Source: Batkoa obscura
Lineage: Eukaryota > Entomophthoromycota > Entomophthoromycetes > Entomophthorales > Batkoaceae
Reading direction: 5' to 3'
Assembly: GCA_030770535.1 (NCBI GenBank)
Contig: JASVEC010000005.1
Span: 558,001 to 622,000, forward strand
Length of the DNA: 64,000 bases
The position numbers were made by a program, and so were the translations under genes. Under the pieces are notes generated by a model. The model was not told the origin of the DNA, searched no databases, and saw only the letters and a list, made by a program, of their open reading frames with translations. Shown here in pieces: positions 53,931 through 63,285 of the stretch. The stretch's first letter is position 1, and each line of letters opens with the position of its first letter.

Positions 53931-55418
53931 CTAGTCAGTTTTACCCTTCTTGGATAACTTCATAAACTTAGTTAACGCTTTAATCCAAATAAACAATACT
54001 ACAAAAGTAAAACAAGATAGTATAAGGAAGGCAGGCAATAATAACGAATAGTACTGCCAATAAAATTCCAACTCAACAGTTGGTTTATAGCAAGATAACT
54101 GATTGTTGCAAGACTTACTTTTTTGAATGTAATTTAATATTAGATCAAGTGCCCTTTCTTTTGAATCTTTGCTATTTATCTTCATTATACTGTTGAGGGC
54201 AATCATTTTACTATCATCCAGGCTGCTTAATAATTTGCTTACTTTTTTTGTTAAATTATCTTCGTTCAAATCTTTGAACATTAGGTAATCTCCTACTTTT
54301 AAATTTGATAACCTTCTTGCTGAGCATGGTTGATCAGCAAATAAAGGAACACATAGGACTGGCTTAGTGTTATTAATAGATTCTAACACTGATTCCATGC
54401 CACAGTGAGATACAAATAACTTAACATTAGGGCTATTTAGTATATTAATTTGTGGTAAATTGTTACCACAATAAATATTAGGATTTATGCATGAATAACG
54501 AGTAGAATAGATCACCGAGTCTATTGTAGAATCTGCAAGTAAACTTGCCATACTTTTAATTATTGTCTCATGAGCTTCCATTGGTAGCTGTGCATTATTC
54601 CCAAACGCTATATATACGACTCTCTTTTTACTATTTAAAATATTTAAAATGCTCTCATTTTCTATTATAGGCGAAGTAGAGTTGAATATAGGTCCAACTA
54701 GATGAAAATGGCCAGGCGCTTTACTTAATTCCAACCCTGAGAAAGAATGAACTAAATTGAGTGTTTTTGAGTAGTCTGCAGATAAATAGTTTTGGTTAGA
54801 AATACCAAAAGAGTTTCTTACTAAATTAAGCTTTTTTAATGTATTACGATAAGAATAATACTCTTTTAATAACCCAATTACGTCAAAAAAATTATCATCA
54901 AGATTAGACGAATATGTAGGTTTTACGCTGCCAAATACATCAAAGCTTTGGAAGTTGATAGCTAATGGTATATTTTTCAATAAAGCTAAATCCACACATG
55001 CTGGTGTCAAAAAATCGCATATAATTAAATCTAAATCCTTATTAGCCTCAATAAACCTATGCAGCTCATTAAAATTTGCTCGGTAGCTTATCATGAGTAA
55101 GACATCTAATAATTTTGCAGAAACTTCTTGATGGCTTTTTTTTTGAAGATTATTGATTGCATCATGGAAGTGTATCCCCGCATCTTTATAAGGGCTTTCC
55201 CCCGTACTTACTTTCTTTATCTTATTAGATTGGCTATTTTGTAAATTAGAATCATCGCTTAAGTATGTTACTGTATGTCCCATATCGGAAAGAGTCTCAC
55301 TGACCTCCAATAACCATCGTATATGTGACCTTCCACCTGCTGAAGAATGAATTAGTATGTTGTAGCCTGATATTAATTGCGAAAGATAAGCCACTGCAAC
55401 TAAAATATTTATTTTCAT
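53931..55418 (-). CDS. Divergent membrane UDP-glycosyltransferase, 495 aa
   Basis: GT1-type enzyme distantly related to its neighbours. Hydrophobic start (MKINILVAVAYLSQLISG), AGGRSH at 27-32, FGNNAQ at 272-277, a reduced LPQINIL (321-327) where the others have WAPQVSIL, HCGMES (338-343) in place of HGG, and DQP at 362-364. A membrane segment at about 457-479 is followed by a Lys-rich tail (KLSKKGKTD). The Gly-to-Cys change in HGG and the loss of Trp-Ala affect the nucleotide pocket, so activity or donor may differ; the frame is nevertheless intact. A GTATAAAA element (55469-55476, minus sense) lies about 51 bp upstream. Confidence 0.85.
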   Translation of the reverse strand: MKINILVAVAYLSQLISGYNILIHSSAGGRSHIRWLLEVSETLSDMGHTVTYLSDDSNLQNSQSNKIKKVSTGESPYKDAGIHFHDAINNLQKKSHQEVSAKLLDVLLMISYRANFNELHRFIEANKDLDLIICDFLTPACVDLALLKNIPLAINFQSFDVFGSVKPTYSSNLDDNFFDVIGLLKEYYSYRNTLKKLNLVRNSFGISNQNYLSADYSKTLNLVHSFSGLELSKAPGHFHLVGPIFNSTSPIIENESILNILNSKKRVVYIAFGNNAQLPMEAHETIIKSMASLLADSTIDSVIYSTRYSCINPNIYCGNNLPQINILNSPNVKLFVSHCGMESVLESINNTKPVLCVPLFADQPCSARRLSNLKVGDYLMFKDLNEDNLTKKVSKLLSSLDDSKMIALNSIMKINSKDSKERALDLILNYIQKSKSCNNQLSCYKPTVELEFYWQYYSLLLPAFLILSCFTFVVLFIWIKALTKFMKLSKKGKTD

Positions 55419-55866
55419 TTCTGAAAAGCTAATTTAAACAATATAATTTCTAGAGTTTAAACTTGAGCTTTTATACTTTTTACTTATATGTGTGAAAATT
55501 ACGGTGTTGCTTTTTACGAGATAAAATTTTATATTATATTCATACATCATGTTCCGATATACTATCTAAGGGAATATAAAAAATTAGAAATTCAAAATAG
55601 AAGTGTTAATTAATGATGTTTTGCTATTCTCAACAATATTATAAATACTTCAATAAAAAATAATTCAAATCTAATCAAATAAAAAATAGTTTCTAACATT
55701 TAAATATGATTTTATTCTGTATCTTTGCTTTTGTTTTAGTTCTACTTTACTACTTCGATTAAAGTTAAGTAATTTATGTCTTTCTAATCTTGTTGAAATC
55801 GGTTGAAAGATCATGGGTTGGGACTTATTTTGTGGCTTGCAATTTTTTACTATTCATTAGAAAACA
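55419..55866. other. Upstream region of UGT 55418
   Basis: A TATA-like element near 55470; otherwise nothing recognised. Confidence 0.4.
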
Positions 55867-55966
55867 TGGGGATGTTCTTTTTGATTTCATCACTTTTTAT
55901 ATTTTTTAAGCGCTATTTGAGTAGAATAATTGTTAGTAAAATTCTTGAACAAAAAACACATCCCCA
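55867..55966 (-). mobile_element. MITE family A, full-length copy
   Basis: TGGGGATGTTCTTTTTGA to CATCCCCA; TA clear at the right side, CA at the left. Confidence 0.86.
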
Positions 55967-56507
55967 TATCGGAACATTGTGTGCCACATTTCATTAAAAC
56001 ATGTTTTTACTTATTCTAATCCAAAATTCTGATTGATTTCGTACCGAATGTACTTGTATAAATGGTTACAAAACATAAATGTTTTATATAAGCTTCAAAT
56101 TTGTTGTAGTATGGTCTATTTTTTGGGATTTAAATACATTATTCAAATTGACTCTAACTTTATGTCTTTATAAATATACCAAGATTAACAATGGTTTATA
56201 AACTAATAATCTAATTAATCTAAAATCATAATAATTAAAGTTCATTTTGGCTCAGAAAAGTGGGAAATCGACTTTTACTCATTTATGCTGTTACATTATT
56301 TAGATCTTCTCTATTTGAAGTAAAGTCACTCCTTGTCTTATCATATAAACTAAAAAATAATTTAAATCTAAAATTTAAAACAACTTTTAGTAAATATTGT
56401 AGAGCTTTATTGGTTGTGTTATATACTATAATTAACAAGCATATTGATTTGGTATTCATATATATATAAAATACACTTTAAATGCTTTTGTATAATAAAT
56501 TAAATTA
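55967..56507. other. Intergenic
   Basis: About 540 bp, AT-rich, nothing recognised. Confidence 0.4.
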
Positions 56508-56632
56508 AAAAATGGAAAAAATAATGAAACCAAAAAAAACATCTCCATATTTCACTTCGAGAAAAAATTTTAAGCACTATTTGAGCGGAAAGATTGTTAG
56601 CAAAATTCTTAAACAAAAAATATATCCCATAT
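56508..56632. mobile_element. Rearranged MITE family A beside tRNA-Thr
   Basis: The right half of a plus-oriented copy (ATGGAAAAAATAATGAAACC ... CATCTCCATA) is followed, after about 20 bp, by half of an oppositely oriented copy (AAGCACTATTTGAGCGG ... ATATATCCCATA). The second half ends at the base before the tRNA-Thr discriminator. Confidence 0.75.
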
Positions 56633-56705
56633 TGCCTTCTATCGGAATCGAACCAATGACCTTCCGCTTACTAGGCGGACGCTCTGCCAACTGAGCCAAG
56701 AAGGC
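56633..56705 (-). tRNA. tRNA-Thr (AGT), second copy
   Basis: Reverse complement of the tRNA-Thr at 32159-32231 with all 73 positions apparently identical. The gene's flanks are unrelated to those of the other copy. Confidence 0.94.
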
Positions 56706-56790
56706 AGTCACATGATTATTGAAGTGCAAATATCTACTAAAATAAATAACTTTAGTATTCAATTCAATAAATTCAAGATAGTTTTAAATA

Positions 56791-56888
56791 TGGAAGTGTA
56801 TTTTGTGTTCAAGAATTTTACTCAATTTTTCCGCTCAAACAGTGCTCAAAAGATAGAAAAAGTGATGAAGCCAAAAAAAACACCCCCA
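56791..56888 (+). mobile_element. MITE family A, full-length copy
   Basis: TGGAAGTGTATTTTGTGT to CACCCCCA, with TA on both sides. Confidence 0.85.
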
Positions 56889-56954
56889 TATTTAAAAGTC
56901 AAGTCTTATTTTAATGCCATTTTATTGGTTACTCTATTTATAATTAGATTCTAA

Positions 56955-56995
56955 AAATTGGATAAAAAATGAAACCAATTTAGACATCCTTATAT
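56955..56995 (+). mobile_element. MITE family A, right-end fragment
   Basis: AATTGGATAAAAAATGAAACC and ACATCCTTATA match the right end only. Confidence 0.5.
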
Positions 56996-58124
56996 AGTTT
57001 TATAAAAATAGATTTTTTAAATTTCAAATGAAAGTAGTTTCATTTAATCTTTTTGCTTTAAATCATGCAACTGCGCTTAATATAAAGAGATTTTATGCAA
57101 TAGTGGAGTATTTATTGGCAAAAAGACACTTTAAAATTTGTAATCAAAAACAATAAATGAAATAAATAATATCATGGCAATATAGATAATAGCCTCAATA
57201 TAAATTTGGTACGTAGTAGAAATTGAAGAGTTCTAATCAACTTCTATATAGTCATATAGTTTGGATTATAGGTCTTTTTTTAAATAAAGATGCTCAAGTT
57301 ATATATTTCTTAATTTTATACAATATACTTATTAAATCATCATTTTGAAAACTACATATTTTAAAATATCTATTTATCTATTAACATGAATTAAAGGAGC
57401 TTTCGCTACAAGCTTACTAATCAAACTTTGAGGGCATGAAAATATCAACAAAACGGGGTTGATGGAGTTAGGTAATTTATTTGCACTAACAGGAGTTTGG
57501 AACTATGGTCAAAGCAGATAATTTGAGCTTTAATTTGATAAAAATAATAAAAATTCAATTTGTTTTACTCAATAGTAAACAAATTTTTTGAATTTAGGAT
57601 ATTTTTTAAAATCGGGTTAAAGCCCGATATATTCTCCACTAAAATCTTGGAGTTCAACTTAAATTTTATTTCAACACAAATACCTTTATCTGTTAAACTA
57701 GTAATTCTGTACTTTTTAAATAATAAAGGCAAAAAGCCTGCATTTCTGTAAATGCAACATACATTTTTATCAATTGTTAATAGTCTTAATACCATGTTAT
57801 GCTATCAATATAGTCCTTCATTTTAAAAATTGAATTGCTAATCAAAGTTGGGTAAATTATATATAAATGGAAATAATAGTAGTTTCAAGGGTAAGGTTGG
57901 AATATGACTACGCTACTGTACCCACTAATTCAATTGTCAAGATTGAATAATGATTGAGTAATTTTAATGCTAGTTATCCGATCATAGCCCGAAATTCAAA
58001 ATAAAGGTTTACCGATTAGATAATTGAGTATTATAAATGAAAAAAATTATATAAAATGAATAAAAAATGAAAAATCGAAAATAAAAATAAAATTCAACTA
58101 ATTTGATTAAATATTTATTGGAAA
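56996..58124. other. Upstream region of UGT 58125
   Basis: About 1.1 kb. A small hairpin (ATCGGG/CCCGAT, 57611-57628) and a TATATAAA element at 58049-58056. Overlapping short frames on both strands near 57560-57795 look like chance. Confidence 0.4.
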
Positions 58125-59837
58125 ATGAAATTATTATCATTTATATTTGGGACTGGATTATTAGGTGGGTTAAATGGACTCGCTGGTAAAGGACAATTAT
58201 TTGATTTAAACACAAGTCCCAAATTGAATATTGTAGTACATTCAGCATTTGGAGGAAGAAGTCATATTAAATCCGTGTTAGAAATAGGAGATCAACTAGC
58301 ATATAGAGGACATAAAGTAACTTATGCAACATTAGAAGAAAATGTCAGATTTACCGAAGGGTATAACGTTGGGAATTACTCTTTGGGCGGCGGACTCCTT
58401 GATGAAGGTAAAATGAGAAATATGATGAAAAAGCACATTTTAGAAAAGAGTACAGAAGATTCTGCTAAAATGATGAAGAAGACGCTTGGACCACTCTTTG
58501 CTAGAAACTACGACCTTACCTTTCAGAATTTCAAAGATTACATTGTAGAAACCAAACCGGATCTTTTGGTTTGTGATTTCTTTGCACATCCCTGTATAGA
58601 TTTAGCAAAGCATTTAGGAATTCCTTTAATTACTGGGTATCAAACTATTGATGGTGTAGGATTAACTATGGAGCCATTTATTACCATGGGATTTGAATAC
58701 GGTCCAATTTATACTAAAGATATGTCTTTTGTTGAACGCTTCTATTCTCAAATTATAAAACCAGCAATTAGCGTATATCATTTATCTCAGATTACTCATA
58801 TGGAAAATAAAATGAGAGTAAAGTATGGAATTTCACCTAGTAGTGGAATACATGCAGGATTAAATTATGGAATAAATATTGCAAATACTTTTATCGGATT
58901 CGAGCCAGCCTCCAATTTGGTTCCAAATTTAATTAACGTCGGCCCAATTGTATCAGAAAATAAAGACAATTTAACACCCGAATTAGATGCCTTTTTAAAC
59001 AGCAATGAGAATACTTTGTTTGTTGCATTTGGTTCAAATTCGGTATTAAATGATAATTTGACAAAGCGAATTTTAGAGGGATCTTTATTAGCTATTGAGG
59101 AAGGTGTGATTGATGGAGTAGTATGGGGATTAGGACGTACTAATCAAGATGATTTCCCGATGGAAGTAAATGATGGTAAAGGGGGAAAAGTTAAAGTACA
59201 TGATTTATTTGAAGGGAGAAATGATAAGGTTAAACTATTATCTTGGGCGCCACAAGTATCTATTTTAAATCATAAGAATACTAAACTATTCATCTCTCAT
59301 GGTGGATTAGAATCCACTTTTGAAGCTATTTACTCAGGAACTCCAGTATTATGTTTAGCATTATTTGGAGATCAACCAAGAAATGCACGTAAATTAGAAG
59401 AAGCTGGAACTGGGCTATTTGTTAACAAATATGACTTTACACCCGAATCTTTAAAGGAACAATTTAAGATTATTATTGAGGACAAAGATGATAAATTCAA
59501 ATCGAACCTATCAAGAATGAAGACCATCTCTTACCACAGTTCAAGAAGACTCAGTTATGCAGTTGACTTGTTTGAGCAGCATGCTTACACTGCTAAATCA
59601 TGTAGAAAACATGAACCTTATAATCCTAGTTCCGATTTACCACCTTGTGAAGTCAAACATCTTATTCCAGTATCAAATCAAATGTCCTTTATCCAAGCTA
59701 AAGGTATTGATATCTATAGTGCTGCTATTCTATCACTAATATCAGGCCTTTTATTATCTTTATATTCCTTATATTTTTTATCAAAACTTGTGTACAAATT
59801 GTATAAGCAAATATCTGCTAAAGCTAAAACTGAATAA
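58125..59837 (+). CDS. Membrane-anchored UDP-glycosyltransferase, 570 aa
   Basis: Third close paralog. Hydrophobic start (MKLLSFIFGTGLLGGLNGLA), AFGGRSH at 41-47, FGSNSV at 302-307, WAPQVSIL at 374-381, SHGGLES at 391-397, GDQPRNA at 415-421, membrane segment about 530-555 and tail KQISAKAKTE. The nucleotide-sugar site is complete, so the enzyme should be active. Its N-terminal half resembles the 49940 gene and its C-terminal end the 45868 gene. About 65 bp around the HGG motif (from 59249) are shared exactly with those two genes inside otherwise diverged sequence, possibly an older or shorter conversion. TATATAAA lies about 70 bp upstream. Confidence 0.9.
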   Translation: MKLLSFIFGTGLLGGLNGLAGKGQLFDLNTSPKLNIVVHSAFGGRSHIKSVLEIGDQLAYRGHKVTYATLEENVRFTEGYNVGNYSLGGGLLDEGKMRNMMKKHILEKSTEDSAKMMKKTLGPLFARNYDLTFQNFKDYIVETKPDLLVCDFFAHPCIDLAKHLGIPLITGYQTIDGVGLTMEPFITMGFEYGPIYTKDMSFVERFYSQIIKPAISVYHLSQITHMENKMRVKYGISPSSGIHAGLNYGINIANTFIGFEPASNLVPNLINVGPIVSENKDNLTPELDAFLNSNENTLFVAFGSNSVLNDNLTKRILEGSLLAIEEGVIDGVVWGLGRTNQDDFPMEVNDGKGGKVKVHDLFEGRNDKVKLLSWAPQVSILNHKNTKLFISHGGLESTFEAIYSGTPVLCLALFGDQPRNARKLEEAGTGLFVNKYDFTPESLKEQFKIIIEDKDDKFKSNLSRMKTISYHSSRRLSYAVDLFEQHAYTAKSCRKHEPYNPSSDLPPCEVKHLIPVSNQMSFIQAKGIDIYSAAILSLISGLLLSLYSLYFLSKLVYKLYKQISAKAKTE

Positions 59838-59964
59838 ATAAACAGCTTTTTATTATTATCTTTATAAAATTTATTTTGTTTTGTATCTACTTTTAATAAA
59901 TAATCTAGAAATACTACATTTATATTAAAGCGGATATATAAAGATAAATCGATGTGTTTTTATA

Positions 59965-60122
59965 CAGCTGTAGCAGCTCTATTTCGACTCAATTTATGAT
60001 AGTTTTTAATCAGCTATTTGTTTGTTTTGTATTTTTAATGCTTAAGTTATAGATTTTAGCAGGTTTTAGCATAATTTTATTCTTAAATAAACAGTTGTTA
60101 GATCGCAATAGAGCTGCTGCTG
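59965..60122. repeat. Family B inverted-repeat element (MITE)
   Basis: The best-preserved member: CAGCTGTAGCAGCTCTATTT at the left and, inward from the right, CAGCAGCAGCTCTATTGCGA, with TA on both sides (59963-59964, 60123-60124). No ORF. Confidence 0.65.
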
Positions 60123-60186
60123 TAAATTCAATACAAAAGTTATTGATGTTGCTTTAATAGGGTTTTTCATATTTGTAAATTTTTTT

Positions 60187-60232
60187 GCTTAAAAAATGGA
60201 AAAAGTAATGAAACCAGAAAGACGCGCCATAT
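60187..60232 (+). mobile_element. MITE family A, right-half fragment
   Basis: GCTTAAAAAATGGAAAAAGT and AATGAAACCAGAAA match the right half of the family; the left half is absent. Confidence 0.6.
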
Positions 60233-60883
60233 ATTTTTCAAGTAAATCCAAAATTTTTAATACGAAAAGATTATTATTCAAATTATATGATTAGGTGATA
60301 AATATATAAGACAAATAAAGTATGATAGTTCCATTTAAATTCGTATGATATTTAGTTTCTAATATTTTTGATTTTTAAATTTAGGTGGGTATGCAGTTAT
60401 TACCAGCAATAGTTATACAGAAGCTCAGAGCTGTAAAAAGAACTGAATATAATAAAAACAATAATTAATGATAAAAAGAAAATAAATAATAATGAAAACA
60501 AAAGGTAAAAAGGTAGGAGTAACTTTAAAAAAAAGGAAGGATAAAGAGAAAATAAAAAGCAATATAATTAAGGAGAGCTGTCTTACAACAAGAGCAGAAG
60601 CTGATACCAAACAAAAAAAATAAAGAAATAACAACATAAAGTATAAAAGCAAAAAAAAAGCAACTGCTTAATCAAAAAGATAAAACAACTATTGCTTTCC
60701 ACAGCTACCCCAAGTAAAATCCTATTTATCAAATTTAAGTTTTATTACTTTAATAAAAACTTACTAGCTTGCAATGCCAATTATTAAAAAAGTTATATTT
60801 ATTACATAGGCTGAGGGTTTAGATATAATTAAATCCTAAAATACTGAATTTTACTATATTTAAATTTTACTAGTGGCACTATA
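60233..60883. other. Intergenic
   Basis: About 650 bp. A purine-rich low-complexity tract (A with G) at about 60440-60660 opens a spurious minus-strand frame. No gene. Confidence 0.4.
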
Positions 60884-60987
60884 TGGGGGTGTTTTTTTTT
60901 GGCTTCATCACTTTTTACATCTTTTAAGCATTATTTGAGTAGAAAAATTGTTAGTAAAATTCTTAAACACAAAAATACCATCCAACA
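60884..60987 (-). mobile_element. MITE family A, full-length copy
   Basis: TGGGGGTGTTTTTTTTTG to CCATCCAACA, with TA on both sides; the right end is diverged. Confidence 0.82.
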
Positions 60988-61248
60988 TATATTGAATCAA
61001 TTATAATACTTTAAACCAATATTAAAAGTGAGATAATTAATTCAATACGAAGCCTACAAAGACAATATTTTATATACATATTTATATAGTATTTTTTAAT
61101 CACTATTTATTGAGAAATGATTATTCAAAGTTCAGTCTTTCAATTTTTAAGACAATTTATATTAGCACTATATATATACAAAATGTATATATATTATAAT
61201 ATGTTTTAAAATATTAATAGCTAGTTTTACAAGTTCTCAAAGGTTTAG

Positions 61249-61422
61249 GATGATCTAAAACAGAGTCAACATCTGATAGTTACAGGGTTCTTAGATGTTG
61301 TTAACCAAACAGTCATTCTGAAGGCACTAAATGAAATTGATCTAATAAAACTAATAAACTCATTTATCGAAACACATCCTTCTCCTATAGATACACATGA
61401 GTATAAGAGAGTATTCAAATAA
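61249..61422 (+). CDS. Orphan coding-like segment (exon or gene fragment)
   Basis: 57 codons and a stop read HLIVTGFLDVVNQTVILKAL then NEIDLIKLINSF and IETHPSPIDTHEYKRVFK, a balanced hydrophilic sequence unlike random AT-rich frames. It has no ATG at its start but is preceded by TTTAG, a possible intron acceptor. It could be a terminal exon or a relic. I do not recognise the family. Confidence 0.35.
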   Translation, partial: DDLKQSQHLIVTGFLDVVNQTVILKALNEIDLIKLINSFIETHPSPIDTHEYKRVFK

Positions 61423-62093
61423 ACCAAAATTTAAATAATAGAAAATAAACAGCTTTCTACGTCTATATATACTTTTTAAATATTAAGTTTGATGGTGAAC
61501 TTTAACACTAAACATGAATTGGTTTTATTAAATCGGTTTTTTGGTTAATTTGGATTGACCTAAAAATTTTAGTCAATTTTACAAATAGCAATATAAAAAA
61601 AAAGTTTAAAAATGGTAAAAGCGCTGCCTTTTTATAGTCAGGTTCGAGGATCGATTCCTGGTAAGGCCATTGGGAAAAGCTATCCTTTACCATGTGAATT
61701 GTCAATTGCTATGAGCTACCCATTAACCAGAGACTCTATATCCTCACTTGACCTTGGAGCGTTAAATTGAAATCTATGATATTTTTTGAAATAAAGCCCA
61801 GTGCTTGCACTGAAAGTATGCTTAAGGAAAGTTTAAATTGGATCAGCAATAATATGTAAGATATTTTTAAAAGCAACACATATGCTATTAAATAGCAATA
61901 ATCGGTTTATAAAATGATAAAAGCTTATAGAAATTATAAATTAAAAGGCACGCTGATAAAGGTTAAACACTACATACAAAAAAAAGATAAAGGCTTAAAA
62001 GCTAGTAGCTAAATACGACTAAATGAATAACATAGATTTGATGTCTTAGATCGAGTATAGTGCAATTCTATTTTCTGAACTGTAGAAGGCAAA
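61423..62093. other. Intergenic
   Basis: Apart from the tRNA-like relic at 61604, no feature. The N-terminal third of the adjacent UGT relic is not recognisable here. Confidence 0.35.
61604..61668 (+). pseudogene. tRNA-like relic
   Basis: AATGGTAAAAGCGCTGCC and a box-B-like GGTTCGAGGATCGATTCC, ending GGTAAGGCCA, resemble the D arm and T arm of a tRNA. The 5' acceptor strand is missing and the anticodon stem does not form. Confidence 0.35.
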
Positions 62094-63285
62094 TCGCATC
62101 CTTTGGTTTGAGGCTTATACAATCAACACAGTATCAATTTAGAAGAAGGCGTAGATATTCCTTAGACTAATAGATATTAAACTACTGATGGTAGCACTTC
62201 AATTTTGTGCCCATTTATCGCTATGTGATTTGGACACGATACACTTTATACTAAAGCTATCCTTTATTGAGCATTTTTATTTTACTTATTTAATCAGCAA
62301 TTAGCTCATATTATTTATCTCAATTCACTCAAATAATAAATCAAGTAAGAATAAAATATTTTGTTTTATTTACTACTAATATTTTGCGTGCACCCATCTG
62401 TTTAATATTGTAAATAGTCTTATTGGATTTAAATTATATACTACAGAATTAATTAGTTGCACTTGATGTACTTGGAAGTAAAGTTGTATTTAACGTTCAA
62501 ATTAGATTAATGCTTAAATGATTATACAGTTGTTTTATTTGTTACCCTTTATTCAAACTCAAAATTAGATAGTCCCATGACTAAAAATTTTGAACTATTA
62601 TCATTGGTGGTTTTGAAGTTGAAGTATAATATAGGAAAAGTTTCCAATTAAAGCAAATGATTGCAAACGTGATAAAATAGTGTTTGAAGAATTGCTCAAG
62701 AAAAAAAAGGATAACTGTTGCCTTGGGCATCATGACTTCCTAATTTGGCCATAACGATACTAAGTTGTTTACATGTACAATGATTAGAATTTAAGCTTGA
62801 AGCTATTTCCTCAGGTGCTCCAGTGTTACAATTAATATTATTTGGGGATCAACTTATAAGTTCAATAAATTGGAGCAAATTTAAATTGAGCCTTATTCTG
62901 ATAAATATTTGTTTACACCTGAACATTTAAAAAACAATTTAAAACAATTATCAACAATAAGAATAACAAATCCAAAGCAAACTTACCAAGGATGGAGACT
63001 ATTTCTCAGCATAATTTTAAAAAAACAATCATGCAACTAAGCTATAGACAACATGTTTACAAAGCTAAATTCTATAGAAAATAGGAACCATACAACTTTA
63101 CTTTTAATTGATCACTTTATTAAAGTGTCCCATTAAAGTGTCCCATTAAATGCCCTTTATTAAAGCTATAGGTATAGCTATTATAATACCCTCAAGCCCC
63201 ATATTGTTTTTTCACCTTTTATACTATTTATATATGTTTATCAATTAAGTGTTTAGGTAACCGTATAATAAAGCCAAAATAATGG
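62094..63285 (+). pseudogene. Decayed UDP-glycosyltransferase gene
   Basis: Nucleotide similarity to the 58125 gene is recognisable along this stretch: CCTTTGGTTTG (codons for LLVC), AACTACTGATGGT (TIDG), ATTATCTCAATTCACTCA-like remains, CCTTGGGCATCATG (SWAPQ), GAAGCTATTTCCTCAGGTGC (EAIYSGT), TTTGGGGATCAAC (FGDQ), TTACCAAGGATGGAGAC (LSRMKT) and TGCCCTTTATTAAAGC (SFIQA). Many stops, frameshifts and small deletions break it, and the first roughly 140 codons are gone. A 13-bp tandem duplication (AAAGTGTCCCATT) lies at about 63124-63149. It stands about 2.3 kb beyond the 58125 gene in the same orientation, consistent with an old tandem copy. Confidence 0.85.

Noticed and set aside
60425-60652. 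75-codon minus-strand ORF
   Set aside because: It is the complement of an A/G-rich low-complexity tract and encodes Leu/Phe/Ser runs only.
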